From contig DMWU01000062.1 of NCBI GenBank assembly GCA_003483125.1, forward strand, positions 1 through 11,805: a stretch of DNA of 11,805 nucleotides, given 5' to 3'. Source of the DNA: Erythrobacter sp. Its GTDB lineage: Bacteria; Pseudomonadota; Alphaproteobacteria; Sphingomonadales; Sphingomonadaceae. Both the position numbers and the translations under genes were made by a program. Within the stretch, counting starts at the first letter, position 1. Each line of letters begins with the position of its first letter. The notes under the pieces were generated by a model. That model searched no databases and was not told where the DNA came from. It worked only from the letters and a program-made list of their open reading frames with translations. Of this stretch, positions 1 through 7,526 are shown one piece after another.

Positions 1-762
1 AAGTGTTCTAAGCAGACGCGTCTGCGCATCAGCCGGCATGTCGCCTATCTCGTCAAGGAACAGAGTGCCGCCATTAGCCTGCTCAAACTTTCCGATCGCC
101 TGGGAGATTGCGCCAGTAAATGCGCCCCTCTCATGTCCGAAAAGCTCACTCTCGATTAATTCCGAAGGGATCGCCGCCGTATTCACCGCAACAAACGGAC
201 CCGACTTTCGCGAACCCAACTGATGGATGGCCTCCGCGACGAGCTCCTTGCCGGTGCCTGATTCACCCGTGATCAATACTGTGAGATCATTCCGCAGTAC
301 ACGTGCAATCATTCGATAGACGCCCTGCATTGCCAAACTTCGTCCGACCAGTGGTAACCCGCTATCGTCCAATTCAGGCAAATCACCCTGCTCGTCGCGT
401 CTTTTCCCAATCGCCTGCTTTGTAGCCTGGACCAGTTCATCAAGATCAAACGGCTTGGGAAAATATTCGAATGCCCGTGTCTCACTCGCCCGGACAGCTG
501 TGTCCAGCGTGTTTTGCGCGGATAGCACGATGACCGGCATCTGAGCGTCCATTGACCTCGCTGTATCAAGCGAAGCAATCCCGTCCCCATCATCCAAGAT
601 AACGTCGGTCAGCATCGCATCGAACGACTGCTCTCCCAGCAATCTGTCGCGCTCGGCAATACTGGAGCAGCGATGCACCGATATCTGTTCGTCCTCCAAC
701 GCGGCCATGATGACGGTTGCAATCGCTGCATCGTCTTCAACCAGCAGGATCTTGCCGTTCAT
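1..762 (-). CDS. ntrC: Nitrogen regulation response regulator NtrC (partial, C-terminus outside window)
   Basis: Sigma-54-dependent transcriptional activator of nitrogen-assimilation genes, phosphorylated by NtrB. The frame is open from the ATG at 762 to the left edge, giving 254 residues. An N-terminal receiver domain (about 1-118) has the acidic pair D10/D11, phosphoacceptor D53 in LTDVILDD, S81 and K103 in FPKPFDL. The AAA+ domain starts near residue 138 (PLVGRS), with Walker A GESGTGKE at 166-173, the sigma-54-contacting GAFTGA loop at 213-218 and Walker B LFLDE with D237/E238. The rest of the AAA+ domain and the Fis-type DNA-binding domain are missing only because the window ends. The start codon overlaps the ntrB stop as ATGA, so the genes are probably translationally coupled. 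The K103-P-F motif and the ntrB partner favour NtrC over NtrX or other family members. Confidence 0.95.
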   Translation of the reverse strand, partial: MNGKILLVEDDAAIATVIMAALEDEQISVHRCSSIAERDRLLGEQSFDAMLTDVILDDGDGIASLDTARSMDAQMPVIVLSAQNTLDTAVRASETRAFEYFPKPFDLDELVQATKQAIGKRRDEQGDLPELDDSGLPLVGRSLAMQGVYRMIARVLRNDLTVLITGESGTGKELVAEAIHQLGSRKSGPFVAVNTAAIPSELIESELFGHERGAFTGAISQAIGKFEQANGGTLFLDEIGDMPADAQTRLLRTL

Positions 763-1847
763 GCGTCGACCTCCCCGTGCGCTTGGGGTAAATGGATCCG
801 AAAATTTGTAAGGCCAGCACGATCATCGCGGTCGTAGCCAATCCTGCCTGCCATATCGCGCACCAGCTTGCGAACCAGAGCGAGCCCCAGTCCCTGACCA
901 GATTTCTTTGAGGTGACAAAGGGTTCGAACACATGATCGCGAAGTGCCGGATCAACACCCTTACCGTTGTCACTGATGCAGATCTCAATTGGCAATTTCA
1001 CACTGCCACCAATCTTAATGGCGCTAAGCACCAGTCCGCTCACAAATCTCGTACGTACCGTTATGTAAGGCGACTCTTCGTCGCTGCATGCGTCACGCGC
1101 ATTGGAAATAAGGTTGATCAATACCTGCTCCAGCGCGTCCAGATTGGCGAGGACTGGCGGCAAAGAAGGGTCAAATTCCTCCTTGATCTCTATGTCCGGC
1201 CCGGCGGCGCGAACGGTGGCGATTGCCGATCGAATTGCCTCGTGCAGATTGCATGCCTCCGGCTTATCCTGAATTGTACTGCCTAGTTGCTGCATCCGGT
1301 CGATAAGACGCGCGATCCGATCGACCTCGGCGGTAATCATGCGCGCAAGGCCTTTATCTTCGGGGGCCAACTTTCTCTCAGCCAGTTGGCCGGCGCCGCG
1401 GATGGCCGCCAACGGGTTTTTGATTTCATGCGCGAGAATCGATGGGGCACCAAGGTTACCGAGGTCGTCTTGGGCCGGGTCGTTCAAGTCGTTACGGCCA
1501 ATGTCGGAGATAGTGATTGAGCGCCAGCCCGAATGTGCCAGAATGGGCGATATGGTGAGGTTGATACGTTTCTCCTCTTCATCGACCAATAGGCTTATAT
1601 CACGCGCCACCAGCGCCTCTTCTGCCTGGTTGAGATGAGCAAGAACACGTGCGTCGTGGATCTTGAGGACATCAGAAGCCAACTGTCCCGTTAGCCGCTT
1701 CGCGCTCGTCTTCAACAGGTCCTCCGCAGACTGGTTTACATCGGCAATCCGCCCTTCCCCATCGATAAGGACGATTGCGAATATAAGCGCGCTTAGTTGC
1801 GCGTCGGCGCTGGGTTTTTCAGGCGCGAAACTCTTGGATAAATTCAT
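759..1847 (-). CDS. ntrB: Nitrogen regulation sensor histidine kinase NtrB
   Basis: Cytosolic PAS-type histidine kinase/phosphatase that sets the phosphorylation state of NtrC, in known systems under PII control. With the ATG at 1847 it is 362 residues. A PAS-like segment (about 18-115) contains [18 protein letters not shown]. The dimerisation/phosphoacceptor H-box is [18 protein letters not shown] with H140. The ATPase domain has an N-box ([13 protein letters not shown], about 242-254), G1 motif DNGKG (about 293-297) and G2 motif GQGLGL (about 317-322). No transmembrane helix is evident, as expected for NtrB and unlike NtrY. The frame stays open to a TTG at 1856, but GAGGAA lies directly against that TTG and 9 nt before the ATG at 1847. 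That ATG also overlaps the dusB stop as ATGA, so I chose it. The stop overlaps the ntrC start. Confidence 0.95.
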   Translation of the reverse strand: MNLSKSFAPEKPSADAQLSALIFAIVLIDGEGRIADVNQSAEDLLKTSAKRLTGQLASDVLKIHDARVLAHLNQAEEALVARDISLLVDEEEKRINLTISPILAHSGWRSITISDIGRNDLNDPAQDDLGNLGAPSILAHEIKNPLAAIRGAGQLAERKLAPEDKGLARMITAEVDRIARLIDRMQQLGSTIQDKPEACNLHEAIRSAIATVRAAGPDIEIKEEFDPSLPPVLANLDALEQVLINLISNARDACSDEESPYITVRTRFVSGLVLSAIKIGGSVKLPIEICISDNGKGVDPALRDHVFEPFVTSKKSGQGLGLALVRKLVRDMAGRIGYDRDDRAGLTNFRIHLPQAHGEVDA

Positions 1848-2860
1848 GCCGCGCAATTCCTCAGGAACGGCGCATAGAAGCGCTCGATTTCACCAAGCAC
1901 CTGGTCAGGGTCATCGATGAAGTTTACATGGTTTCTGAATTCTGCAGAGCCATGCATTCCCTTTGTGTACCAACCCAAGTGTTTGCGTGCGACTTTTGTA
2001 CCTACATTTCGGCCGTAGTGTTCGAGCATGCCATTGTAATGCTCCACCAAGACCCGGTACTGTTCGCCGAAGCTTGGACTTTCCAGCCGCTCGCCAGTGC
2101 GCCACCAGTGCATGACCTGGCCTAGTAGCCACGGCTTGCCATACGCTCCGCGTCCGATCATCACGCCATCTGCACCAGATTGTTCAAGAGCCTGCGCCGC
2201 ATCATCAATCCCGCAAATATCGCCATTGACGATGACCGGGATCGTAACCGCATCTTTGACCTTCCGAATAAACTCCCAGTCAGCGCTCCCCTTATACATC
2301 TGGTTACGCGTTCGACCGTGAACGGTGATCATCTTCACACCGAGATCTTCGGCGATCCTGGCAAGTTCCGGCGCGTTGAGACTTGAGTGATCCCAGCCCA
2401 TCCGCATCTTGACCGTGACCGGAACGCTGACAGACTTGACGGTCGATCCAATCAGCTTCGTGCTCAGCGGGACTTCGCGCATCAATGCGCTGCCAGCCAT
2501 TCCGTTGGTTACCTTACGGACTGGGCATCCGAAATTGATATCGATGATCGCTGCCCCGCGATCTTCATTTAGTTTTGCAGCCTCTCCCATGCTTCCAGGG
2601 TCGCAGCCGACCAACTGCATCGATACCGGCTCTTCGGTCGTATGCCACGCTGCCTTCTGGATACTTTGCCGAGTGTCGCGAATGGCTGCCTGACTAGCGA
2701 TCATTTCCGTCACATTGAGACCTGAGCCATAGCGACGAACGAGCGTACGAAACGGCAGATCGGTGACGCCCGTCATGGGCGCTAGGACCACAGGCGTATC
2801 GATCTTCAATGGCCCGATTTCTATGGGCTTAATCGGCGGTCGAGGAGGAATATTGCTCAT
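1844..2860 (-). CDS. dusB: tRNA-dihydrouridine synthase (DusB/NifR3 family)
   Basis: FMN-dependent enzyme reducing uridine to dihydrouridine in the tRNA D-loop; 338 residues, normal family length. Seen: N-terminal FMN-binding APMTGVTD (27-34), the catalytic-cysteine signature DINFGCP with C112, VTVKMRMGW (148-156), TVHGRTR (179-185), VNGDI (211-215) and the phosphate-binding [11 protein letters not shown] (229-239) of the TIM barrel. It is the first gene of an operon with ntrB and ntrC, the classic alphaproteobacterial nifR3-ntrB-ntrC order; the old name nifR3 comes from this linkage. The stop overlaps the ntrB ATG. No strong Shine-Dalgarno sequence precedes the ATG at 2860. Its promoter should lie in 2861-2940, shared with divergent ispDF. 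DusA or DusC are less likely given the family signature and context. Confidence 0.95.
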   Translation of the reverse strand: MSNIPPRPPIKPIEIGPLKIDTPVVLAPMTGVTDLPFRTLVRRYGSGLNVTEMIASQAAIRDTRQSIQKAAWHTTEEPVSMQLVGCDPGSMGEAAKLNEDRGAAIIDINFGCPVRKVTNGMAGSALMREVPLSTKLIGSTVKSVSVPVTVKMRMGWDHSSLNAPELARIAEDLGVKMITVHGRTRNQMYKGSADWEFIRKVKDAVTIPVIVNGDICGIDDAAQALEQSGADGVMIGRGAYGKPWLLGQVMHWWRTGERLESPSFGEQYRVLVEHYNGMLEHYGRNVGTKVARKHLGWYTKGMHGSAEFRNHVNFIDDPDQVLGEIERFYAPFLRNCAA

Positions 2861-2940
2861 TACTTGACTAGGTGCTTAAAATTTGTGCAGCGCATAGTGG
2901 ATTGCAGGAACCGCGTCCAGACCCTAAGCGCTCTCGCCTT
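2861..2940. promoter_or_regulatory. Divergent intergenic region between dusB-ntrBC and ispDF-cinA
   Basis: If ispDF starts at 2941, these 80 bp must hold promoters for both transcription units. The stretch around 2876-2886 is A+T-rich (TTAAAATTTG), which could be the -10 area for dusB on the minus strand. I do not see a clean -35/-10 pair or a sigma-54 GG-N10-GC element. The function is inferred from gene orientation only. Confidence 0.4.
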
Positions 2941-4089
2941 GTGACCGAAGAATCAACCCCTTCCCGATATGCCGCCGTGGTAGTCGCTGCTGGCAGAGGC
3001 CTCCGAGCCGGCGGAGAATTGCCTAAGCAATTCCGCACCTGGCGGGGCAAGCCTTTGGTCCAACACTCTGTCGATACGCTACTTGAAGCTGGATGCGATT
3101 CCGTCGCTCTGGTCGTGCCGCAAGGAATGCAAGATCAAGCGTCGGTTTCGGCGGGATCGGATGACCGTATCGTTGTAGTCGACGGAGGGAAGACACGTCA
3201 GCAATCTGTTCTGGCGGGGCTCGAAGCATTGGCGGTCCGCAATTTCGAGTATGTCCTTATACATGATGCAGCCCGCCCAGACTTGCCAATAGAGGTCATT
3301 CAGCGACTGCTTCATGGCTTGGACGAAAACGCAGGTGTGATTCCTGTTTTGCCGGTTATTGATAGCCTTGCGGTCGAAGAAATGGGAAAAATGGCTGGTG
3401 CCGCGGAGAGAAGCCAGTTGCGACGCGTGCAGACGCCGCAGGCGTTCCGGTTTGATACGATACTTTCCGCCCATCACGCATGGCGCGGCGATCCCAATGC
3501 AGGAGACGATGCACAGGTACTTGTTGCTGCAGGTGGAGAGGTTGCAATGGTAGATGGTGATGAGAGGCTAAAGAAGATGACATTCGCGCAGGATTTCGCC
3601 TCTAGCCCTTCAACCATTCGCATTGGACAAGGATTTGACGTCCACAGGCTGGTCGCTGGTGAAGAACTGTGGCTGTGCGGTGTTAAGATTGAGCACGACA
3701 AGGGGCTATCCGGTCATAGCGATGCAGATGTAGCACTGCATGCAATTGTCGACGCATTGTTGGGTGCGATCGGCGCAGGTGACATTGGCACTCACTTTCC
3801 GCCTAGCGATCCCAAGTGGAAGGGCGCACCTTCGCCCCTATTTCTCTCACACGCTATGAAGCTGGTTCAAGGGTCTGGATTTTCACTCGGCAATGTCGAC
3901 CTGACTCTGATTTGCGAAGAGCCAAAGATTGGTCCACATCGCGAAGCTATGCGCGAAAAGGTAGCAGAGCTGATTGGTGCCGAATTGGACAAGGTGAGCA
4001 TTAAGGCAACTACCACAGAGCGCCTTGGATTCACCGGCCGCGGAGAGGGTATTGCTGCGCAGGCAATCGTCAGTTTGCAAAGCAATTGA
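2941..4089 (+). CDS. ispDF: Bifunctional IspD/IspF (MEP isoprenoid pathway)
   Basis: Fusion of 2-C-methyl-D-erythritol 4-phosphate cytidylyltransferase (IspD) and 2-C-methyl-D-erythritol 2,4-cyclodiphosphate synthase (IspF), steps 3 and 5 of the non-mevalonate pathway; 382 residues. The IspD half (about 9-222) has the CTP-binding loop AAGRGLRAGGELPKQF (16-31), GGKTRQQSV (82-90), HDAARP (108-113) and RVQTPQAF. The IspF half starts near IRIGQGFDVHRL. Its metal ligands D233, H235 and H267 lie in DVH and HSDADVALH, and the C-terminal signature KATTTERLGFTGRGEG is intact. Both active sites look complete. The frame is open to a GTG at 2872, only 11 bp from dusB. I prefer the GTG at 2941 because homologous IspD proteins begin shortly before the AAVVVAAG strand and promoters need room. 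Neither start has a good Shine-Dalgarno sequence, so the N-terminus is uncertain. The stop is 14 bp before cinA. Confidence 0.93.
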   Translation: MTEESTPSRYAAVVVAAGRGLRAGGELPKQFRTWRGKPLVQHSVDTLLEAGCDSVALVVPQGMQDQASVSAGSDDRIVVVDGGKTRQQSVLAGLEALAVRNFEYVLIHDAARPDLPIEVIQRLLHGLDENAGVIPVLPVIDSLAVEEMGKMAGAAERSQLRRVQTPQAFRFDTILSAHHAWRGDPNAGDDAQVLVAAGGEVAMVDGDERLKKMTFAQDFASSPSTIRIGQGFDVHRLVAGEELWLCGVKIEHDKGLSGHSDADVALHAIVDALLGAIGAGDIGTHFPPSDPKWKGAPSPLFLSHAMKLVQGSGFSLGNVDLTLICEEPKIGPHREAMREKVAELIGAELDKVSIKATTTERLGFTGRGEGIAAQAIVSLQSN

Positions 4090-4103
4090 TCAGGAGAGCA
4101 AAG

Positions 4104-4607
4104 ATGGATCAGGGCACTGTCCTACCCAGCGAAATTGCGGAGCTCGCCCGCCACGTAGTGGAAGAGAACACCCGGGCTGGGCGCAAGATTGCTTTGGCTG
4201 AGAGCTGTACCGGTGGATTGGTTGCGGCAGCTATTACCGAAGTGCCCGGTTCGTCTGCAGTCCTGGACCGCGGATTTGTAACCTACTCGAACGAAGCAAA
4301 AATGGAGAGCCTTGGCGTAGCCAGCGACATCATTGAGACATTTGGTGCTGTCTCGATCGCCTGTGTCTGGGCCATGGCAAACGGCGCGCTTGAACGAAGC
4401 AATGCTGACGTAGCTGTAGCGATTAGCGGAGTTGCCGGTCCGAGTGGTGGTTCGGATCTCAAACCTGTTGGCACAGTAGTTTTTGCCAGGGCCTGCCGCG
4501 GAATCGAGGGTGAACCGGAAGGTGAGCTAAAGCTGTTTTCTGATCTCAATCGCGCCAAAGTACGACATCAAGCGACGCTCTGCGCGCTTGAATTGTTGCT
4601 GCCATAA
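4104..4607 (+). CDS. CinA family protein, nicotinamide-nucleotide amidohydrolase (PncC-type)
   Basis: Stand-alone CinA C-terminal domain of 167 residues. This family deamidates nicotinamide mononucleotide to nicotinate mononucleotide in pyridine-nucleotide salvage; the name comes from competence-induced CinA. Seen: LAESCTGG with S34 (catalytic serine by family comparison), K66 in YSNEAK spaced 32 residues later as in E. coli PncC (S31/K63), and GVAGPSGGSDLKPVGTVVFA, the conserved glycine-rich segment. The C-terminal helix RHQATLCALELLL is typical. The frame opens at a TTG at 4086 overlapping the ispDF stop, but AGGAGA at 4092-4097, six bases before the ATG at 4104, fixes the start. It is probably co-transcribed with ispDF. 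The last 40 bp overlap the opposite-strand START-domain gene, so there is no room for a conventional terminator. Confidence 0.9.
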   Translation: MDQGTVLPSEIAELARHVVEENTRAGRKIALAESCTGGLVAAAITEVPGSSAVLDRGFVTYSNEAKMESLGVASDIIETFGAVSIACVWAMANGALERSNADVAVAISGVAGPSGGSDLKPVGTVVFARACRGIEGEPEGELKLFSDLNRAKVRHQATLCALELLLP

Positions 4608-5029
4608 AGCTGTTCGGCGCGGTTTTCGAAGGCGCGAACCATCTTTCGAAACGCGCGATCGAAATATTGACCCGCCAATGCCTCGAACACCGAATTTTTG
4701 AAAGTGAAATCGACCAGAAATTCAACCTCGCAACTGCCGTCGGGCAGCGTCTTGAAAGTCCAGCGATTGTCGAGGTCCCTCATCGGCCCATCGATATAGT
4801 GCACCTCGATCATATCAGGTCGATGCTTGTTTACGCGCGAAGTGAATTTCTCTCGTAAAGATTTGAAGCCGACGATCATATCGGCGATCATTTCCTGTTC
4901 GGTGTCCGACTTCACTCTTGTCGCGACCACCCACGGCAGGAACTCAGCATAGCTTCCAACATCCGCAACCAAGTCGAACATCTGTTCGGCGCTGTAGGGA
5001 AGAATATGGACTTCACGAATTCCAGGCAT
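4568..5029 (-). CDS. COQ10/RatA-like START-domain (polyketide cyclase/SRPBCC) protein
   Basis: 153-residue single-domain protein of the START/SRPBCC superfamily. The start (REVHILPYSAEQMFDLVADV, then YAEFLPW) and the end (FKNSVFEALAGQYFDRAFRKMV then AFENRA) match the conserved ends of the coenzyme Q-binding COQ10 / RatA family. In mitochondria and proteobacteria these proteins bind ubiquinone or a precursor and help deliver it to the respiratory chain. Automated annotation often calls them 'type II toxin RatA', after an E. coli relative described as blocking ribosome subunit joining; there is no adjacent antitoxin here, so I favour the COQ10 role. It starts 11 bp after the lipA stop and is likely co-transcribed with it. 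Its 3' end runs 40 bp into cinA on the other strand. Confidence 0.88.
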   Translation of the reverse strand: MPGIREVHILPYSAEQMFDLVADVGSYAEFLPWVVATRVKSDTEQEMIADMIVGFKSLREKFTSRVNKHRPDMIEVHYIDGPMRDLDNRWTFKTLPDGSCEVEFLVDFTFKNSVFEALAGQYFDRAFRKMVRAFENRAEQLYGSNNSSAQSVA

Positions 5030-5040
5030 GCGCTTTACGG

Positions 5041-5994
5041 TTAGCCTTTTTGGCGGGCCAGCTTTTCTGCCCTCGCCTTACGCATCTGTTCGAAATCTTC
5101 GCCGGCGTGATAGCTCGATCGTGTAAGTGGGCTAGAAGCGACCTGTAAGAAGCCTTTGGCTCGCGCAATCGACCCATAAGCATTGAATGCCTTGGGCGTC
5201 ACAAATTCCTCGACATTTGCATGCTTGGGTGTCGGCTGGAGATACTGTCCCATGGTGATGAAATCGACATCGGCACTGCGCATGTCATCCATAACCTGGT
5301 GAACCTCGAGCCGCTGCTCTCCCAATCCCAGCATGATTCCCGATTTGGTAAATATCAGCGGATCATGACGCTTTACCTCTTCGAGCAAGCGAAGCGAAGC
5401 GTAGTATCGGGCACCCGGCCGTATGGTTGGATAGAGGCGCGGAACCGTTTCGAGGTTGTGATTGTAGACATCCGGGCCAGCTTCACAAATTGCCTCAACC
5501 GCTTCGCGCATCTTGCCACGAAAATCCGGAGTGAGGATTTCAATGGTTGTTTCAGGTGTAGTGCGCCGGAGTGCTTCAATCACCTTGACGAACTGCCCTG
5601 CCCCACCATCAGGCAGATCGTCCCGGTCGACGCTGGTAATGACAATGTGCTGCAGCCCCATCTTCGCAGCTGCTACCGCCGTGTTCTCCGGCTCCATCGG
5701 ATCAACCATCCGCGGCATGCCTGTCTTCACATTACAGAATGCGCAGGCACGTGTGCAGACATCACCAAGGATCATCACCGTGGCGTGCTTCTTGGTCCAG
5801 CATTCGCCAATGTTCGGGCACGCAGCTTCCTCGCAAACCGTGTTGAGGTTGAGCTCGCGCATCAATTTGCGCGTTTCGTTGTAGCCTTCGCTCATGGGTG
5901 CTTTGACCCGGATCCAATCAGGCTTGCGCTGGCGCGGTGCGCGTGGCGCATCGTCCCGGCCGACAGGAGTTGAGAGATCGTTCATGGCGCCCAT
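5041..5994 (-). CDS. lipA: Lipoyl synthase LipA
   Basis: Radical SAM enzyme inserting two sulfurs into octanoyl groups on lipoate-dependent proteins such as the pyruvate dehydrogenase E2 subunit; 317 residues, normal length. The auxiliary [4Fe-4S] cluster cysteines are C54, C59 and C65 in [12 protein letters not shown]. The radical SAM cluster cysteines are C80, C84 and C87 in CTRACAFC. The C-terminal RSSYHAGE (292-299) carries the serine that completes the auxiliary cluster in characterised Lip[11 protein letters not shown] and [12 protein letters not shown] are further family signatures. Two ATGs exist, at 5994 and 5985 (M4); neither has a clear Shine-Dalgarno sequence, so the exact start is open by three residues. 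It is followed after 11 bp by the COQ10-like gene, and upstream it diverges from the carbonic anhydrase. Confidence 0.97.
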   Translation of the reverse strand: MGAMNDLSTPVGRDDAPRAPRQRKPDWIRVKAPMSEGYNETRKLMRELNLNTVCEEAACPNIGECWTKKHATVMILGDVCTRACAFCNVKTGMPRMVDPMEPENTAVAAAKMGLQHIVITSVDRDDLPDGGAGQFVKVIEALRRTTPETTIEILTPDFRGKMREAVEAICEAGPDVYNHNLETVPRLYPTIRPGARYYASLRLLEEVKRHDPLIFTKSGIMLGLGEQRLEVHQVMDDMRSADVDFITMGQYLQPTPKHANVEEFVTPKAFNAYGSIARAKGFLQVASSPLTRSSYHAGEDFEQMRKARAEKLARQKG

Positions 5995-6080
5995 TTAGGC
6001 GTGGGCGTCCCTTGCTGCAAGCGGGCATAGCTATTCCCTTGTCACTTGCTTTCACACTGATTCCATTGCAACGGCGAGGC
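5995..6080. promoter_or_regulatory. Divergent intergenic region between lipA and carbonic anhydrase
   Basis: The 86 bp between two oppositely oriented start codons must carry both promoters unless transcription starts inside a gene. On the plus strand TTGTCA near 6040 resembles a -35 hexamer, but the matching -10 position is poor. On the minus strand AATAGCTAT (near 6027-6035) is a possible -10. These are weak visual matches; the regulatory role is inferred from orientation. Confidence 0.35.
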
Positions 6081-6719
6081 ATGAAGGATTTCAGTCAACT
6101 GATAGAGGGGTATCACCGCTTCCGGGCAGGTGATTGGCAACAGCAGCATGATCGCTGGGAGGAGCTGAGCAAAGGCCAGTCTCCTAAGGTAATGGTAATC
6201 TCTTGTTCGGACAGCCGCGTCGATCCTTCACAGATTTTCGATGTAAGTCCCGGCGAGATATTTGTCGTCAGGAACGTTGCCGCTCTGGTGCCACCATTCG
6301 AAACGGCCGCTGGTCAGCATGGCGTTTCCGCCGCACTTGAGTTTGCCGTACAATTCCTGGGCGTCGTAGAAGTCGTAGTTATGGGGCATGGTGCATGCGG
6401 TGGCTGCAAGGCGGCTTTGACCCAGGATCTCCACGGAAACGAATTGGGCGAAGGTGGCTTTGTCGCAAATTGGATCGGAATGCTCGACCATGTTCGCGAA
6501 CCAATCGCCGCGTCGCAAGGTACTAGCGGTGCCGACGCGGAAAAGGCGATGGAATATGCCGCTGTTCAATTGAGCCTGGACAATTTGCGTACGTTTCCAT
6601 GCGTCCAAGTGAAGGAAGGGAGTGGAGCCTTGCGCCTTCACGGCTGCCATTTCTCAATCGAAGACGGCAAACTTTACATTTTAGATGAGAGCTCTGGCGA
6701 CTTTGACCCCGCCAATTAG
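6081..6719 (+). CDS. Beta-class carbonic anhydrase
   Basis: Zinc enzyme interconverting CO2 and bicarbonate; 212 residues from the ATG at 6081. The zinc ligands are visible: C42 in ISCSDSRVDP with the catalytic Asp44-Arg46 dyad, and H103 and C106 in VVMGHGACGGC. The stretch GEIFVVRNVAALVPP and the C-terminal LRLHGCHFSIEDGKLY are typical of the bacterial beta-CA clade. There is no signal peptide, so it should be cytosolic and supply bicarbonate to carboxylases. The frame is open to 5937, antisense within lipA, but homology begins at MKDFSQLIEGYHRF, so the ATG at 6081 is used; a GAGG lies very close to it and is not a well-placed Shine-Dalgarno sequence. No cyanate or sulfate-transport gene is adjacent, so the names cynT or a SulP partner are not supported. 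The next gene follows after 38 bp. Confidence 0.94.
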   Translation: MKDFSQLIEGYHRFRAGDWQQQHDRWEELSKGQSPKVMVISCSDSRVDPSQIFDVSPGEIFVVRNVAALVPPFETAAGQHGVSAALEFAVQFLGVVEVVVMGHGACGGCKAALTQDLHGNELGEGGFVANWIGMLDHVREPIAASQGTSGADAEKAMEYAAVQLSLDNLRTFPCVQVKEGSGALRLHGCHFSIEDGKLYILDESSGDFDPAN

Positions 6720-6757
6720 GGCTTGCTCTGCCGCCTGCGCGGCTGCATCTTTCAGAC

Positions 6758-7471
6758 ATGTCTGAGATCGGCGCCAAGAACATCGCCCTGCTAATTGACG
6801 CGGACAATGTCGATCCGAATGGAATTGACGCGGTCCTCACTGTCCTTGCCGAACTTGGCCAGGTCAATATTCGTCGCGCATATGGAAATTGGGCGAAGGA
6901 CGCCCTCAAGCGCTGGGGCGATATTACCAATCACTACGGTATTCGTCCTCACCAGCAGTTTGACCTCACGCGAGGTAAAAACGCCACCGATATGGCCATG
7001 ACTATCGATGCGGTCGACCTGCCTTACCAAGGAAAGGTCGACGGCTTCGGGATAATGAGTTCAGACAGCGACTTTACACCGCTAGTCACTCGCCTGCGCC
7101 AGGATGGCTTACCGGTATATTGCTTTGGCGATAACAAAACGCCTGAAGCACTCCGTATGGCGTGCACAAGGTTTATAGACGTCGCCAAGCTTGTGACTGG
7201 CGACGCGATAGACGCAACCGCGGCTGACAGCGCCGGGTCAGGCGTCGACCAGGAGCTGATCGAACTTCTGGGAAGAGCCTGGAAAGCATCAAGTCGGGAT
7301 GATGAGGGCTTTGCGAAACTACAAGAGGTCGGCCAGATCGCCGGGAACAGATCCAGCTTCGATGTGCGCAATTACGGATTCAAGCGACTGTCCGAGTTGA
7401 TCCAATCTCTCGATCGTTTCGATCTCAAACGTGGCGAAGACGGCCAAGTCTACGTAAGGCGATTGCACTAA
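6758..7471 (+). CDS. NYN domain (PIN-like) protein with C-terminal OST-HTH/LOTUS-like domain
   Basis: 237-residue predicted RNA-processing protein of the LabA/DUF88-NYN family. Residues about 7-150 form the NYN fold. Putative metal-binding acidic residues are D14/D16 in LLIDADNVDP, D78 in GKNATDMAM, and D103/D105 in MSSDSDFTPL, the pattern expected of an active PIN-like nuclease. After a linker rich in Ala, Asp and Ser (about 150-163), the C-terminal segment (about 164-237) ends in NYGFKRLSELIQSLDRFDL then VYVRRL, resembling the OST-HTH (LOTUS) domain that binds RNA. This two-domain layout is widespread in bacteria, but substrates are mostly unknown. It lies 38 bp downstream of the carbonic anhydrase and may share its transcript; I see no functional link. 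No Shine-Dalgarno sequence precedes the ATG. A hairpin follows the stop. The acidic residues suggest activity, but this is inference. Confidence 0.88.
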   Translation: MSEIGAKNIALLIDADNVDPNGIDAVLTVLAELGQVNIRRAYGNWAKDALKRWGDITNHYGIRPHQQFDLTRGKNATDMAMTIDAVDLPYQGKVDGFGIMSSDSDFTPLVTRLRQDGLPVYCFGDNKTPEALRMACTRFIDVAKLVTGDAIDATAADSAGSGVDQELIELLGRAWKASSRDDEGFAKLQEVGQIAGNRSSFDVRNYGFKRLSELIQSLDRFDLKRGEDGQVYVRRLH

Positions 7472-7476
7472 AGCAA

Positions 7477-7507
7477 GCGGCGCAGAACCACAGGGATTCC
7501 GCGCCGC
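7477..7507. terminator. Candidate bidirectional terminator hairpin between convergent genes
   Basis: Inverted repeat with arms GCGGCGC (7477-7483) and GCGCCGC (7501-7507). After an A/C mismatch the stem continues with GAA (7485-7487) pairing with TTC (7497-7499), leaving a 9-nt loop. It sits between the NYN gene stop (7471) and the opposite-strand TPR gene stop (7527), where a shared terminator is expected. There is no long T-tract on either side (CTT on plus, TTGCTTT on minus), so it is a weak intrinsic terminator at best. Confidence 0.55.
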
Positions 7508-7526
7508 CTTAGATCGGATCAGGAAG

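Noticed and set aside
933..1286. 117-codon plus-strand open frame opposite ntrB
   Set aside because: Lies over the NtrB ATPase-domain coding sequence, which is intact with all its motifs; no independent support.
4568..5029. Type II toxin-antitoxin (RatA toxin) system
   Set aside because: The protein belongs to the shared COQ10/RatA family, but no RatB-like antitoxin partner adjoins it; its neighbour is lipA, so a quinone-binding role is more likely.
5221..5973. 250-codon plus-strand open frame opposite lipA
   Set aside because: Entirely antisense to a well-supported lipA, with no recognisable domain and a composition typical of a shadow frame; no ribosome-binding site.
6002..6015. Sigma-54-like GG...TTGC element upstream of the carbonic anhydrase
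   Set aside because: TGGGCGTCCCTTGC resembles a -24/-12 promoter, but the GG-to-GC spacing is one base short, and this spacing is strict for sigma-54.
6729..6745. Small GC-rich hairpin between the carbonic anhydrase and NYN genes
   Set aside because: GCCGC/GCGGC gives only a five-bp stem with no T-run, and the 38-bp spacing suits a shared transcript, so I did not call a terminator.
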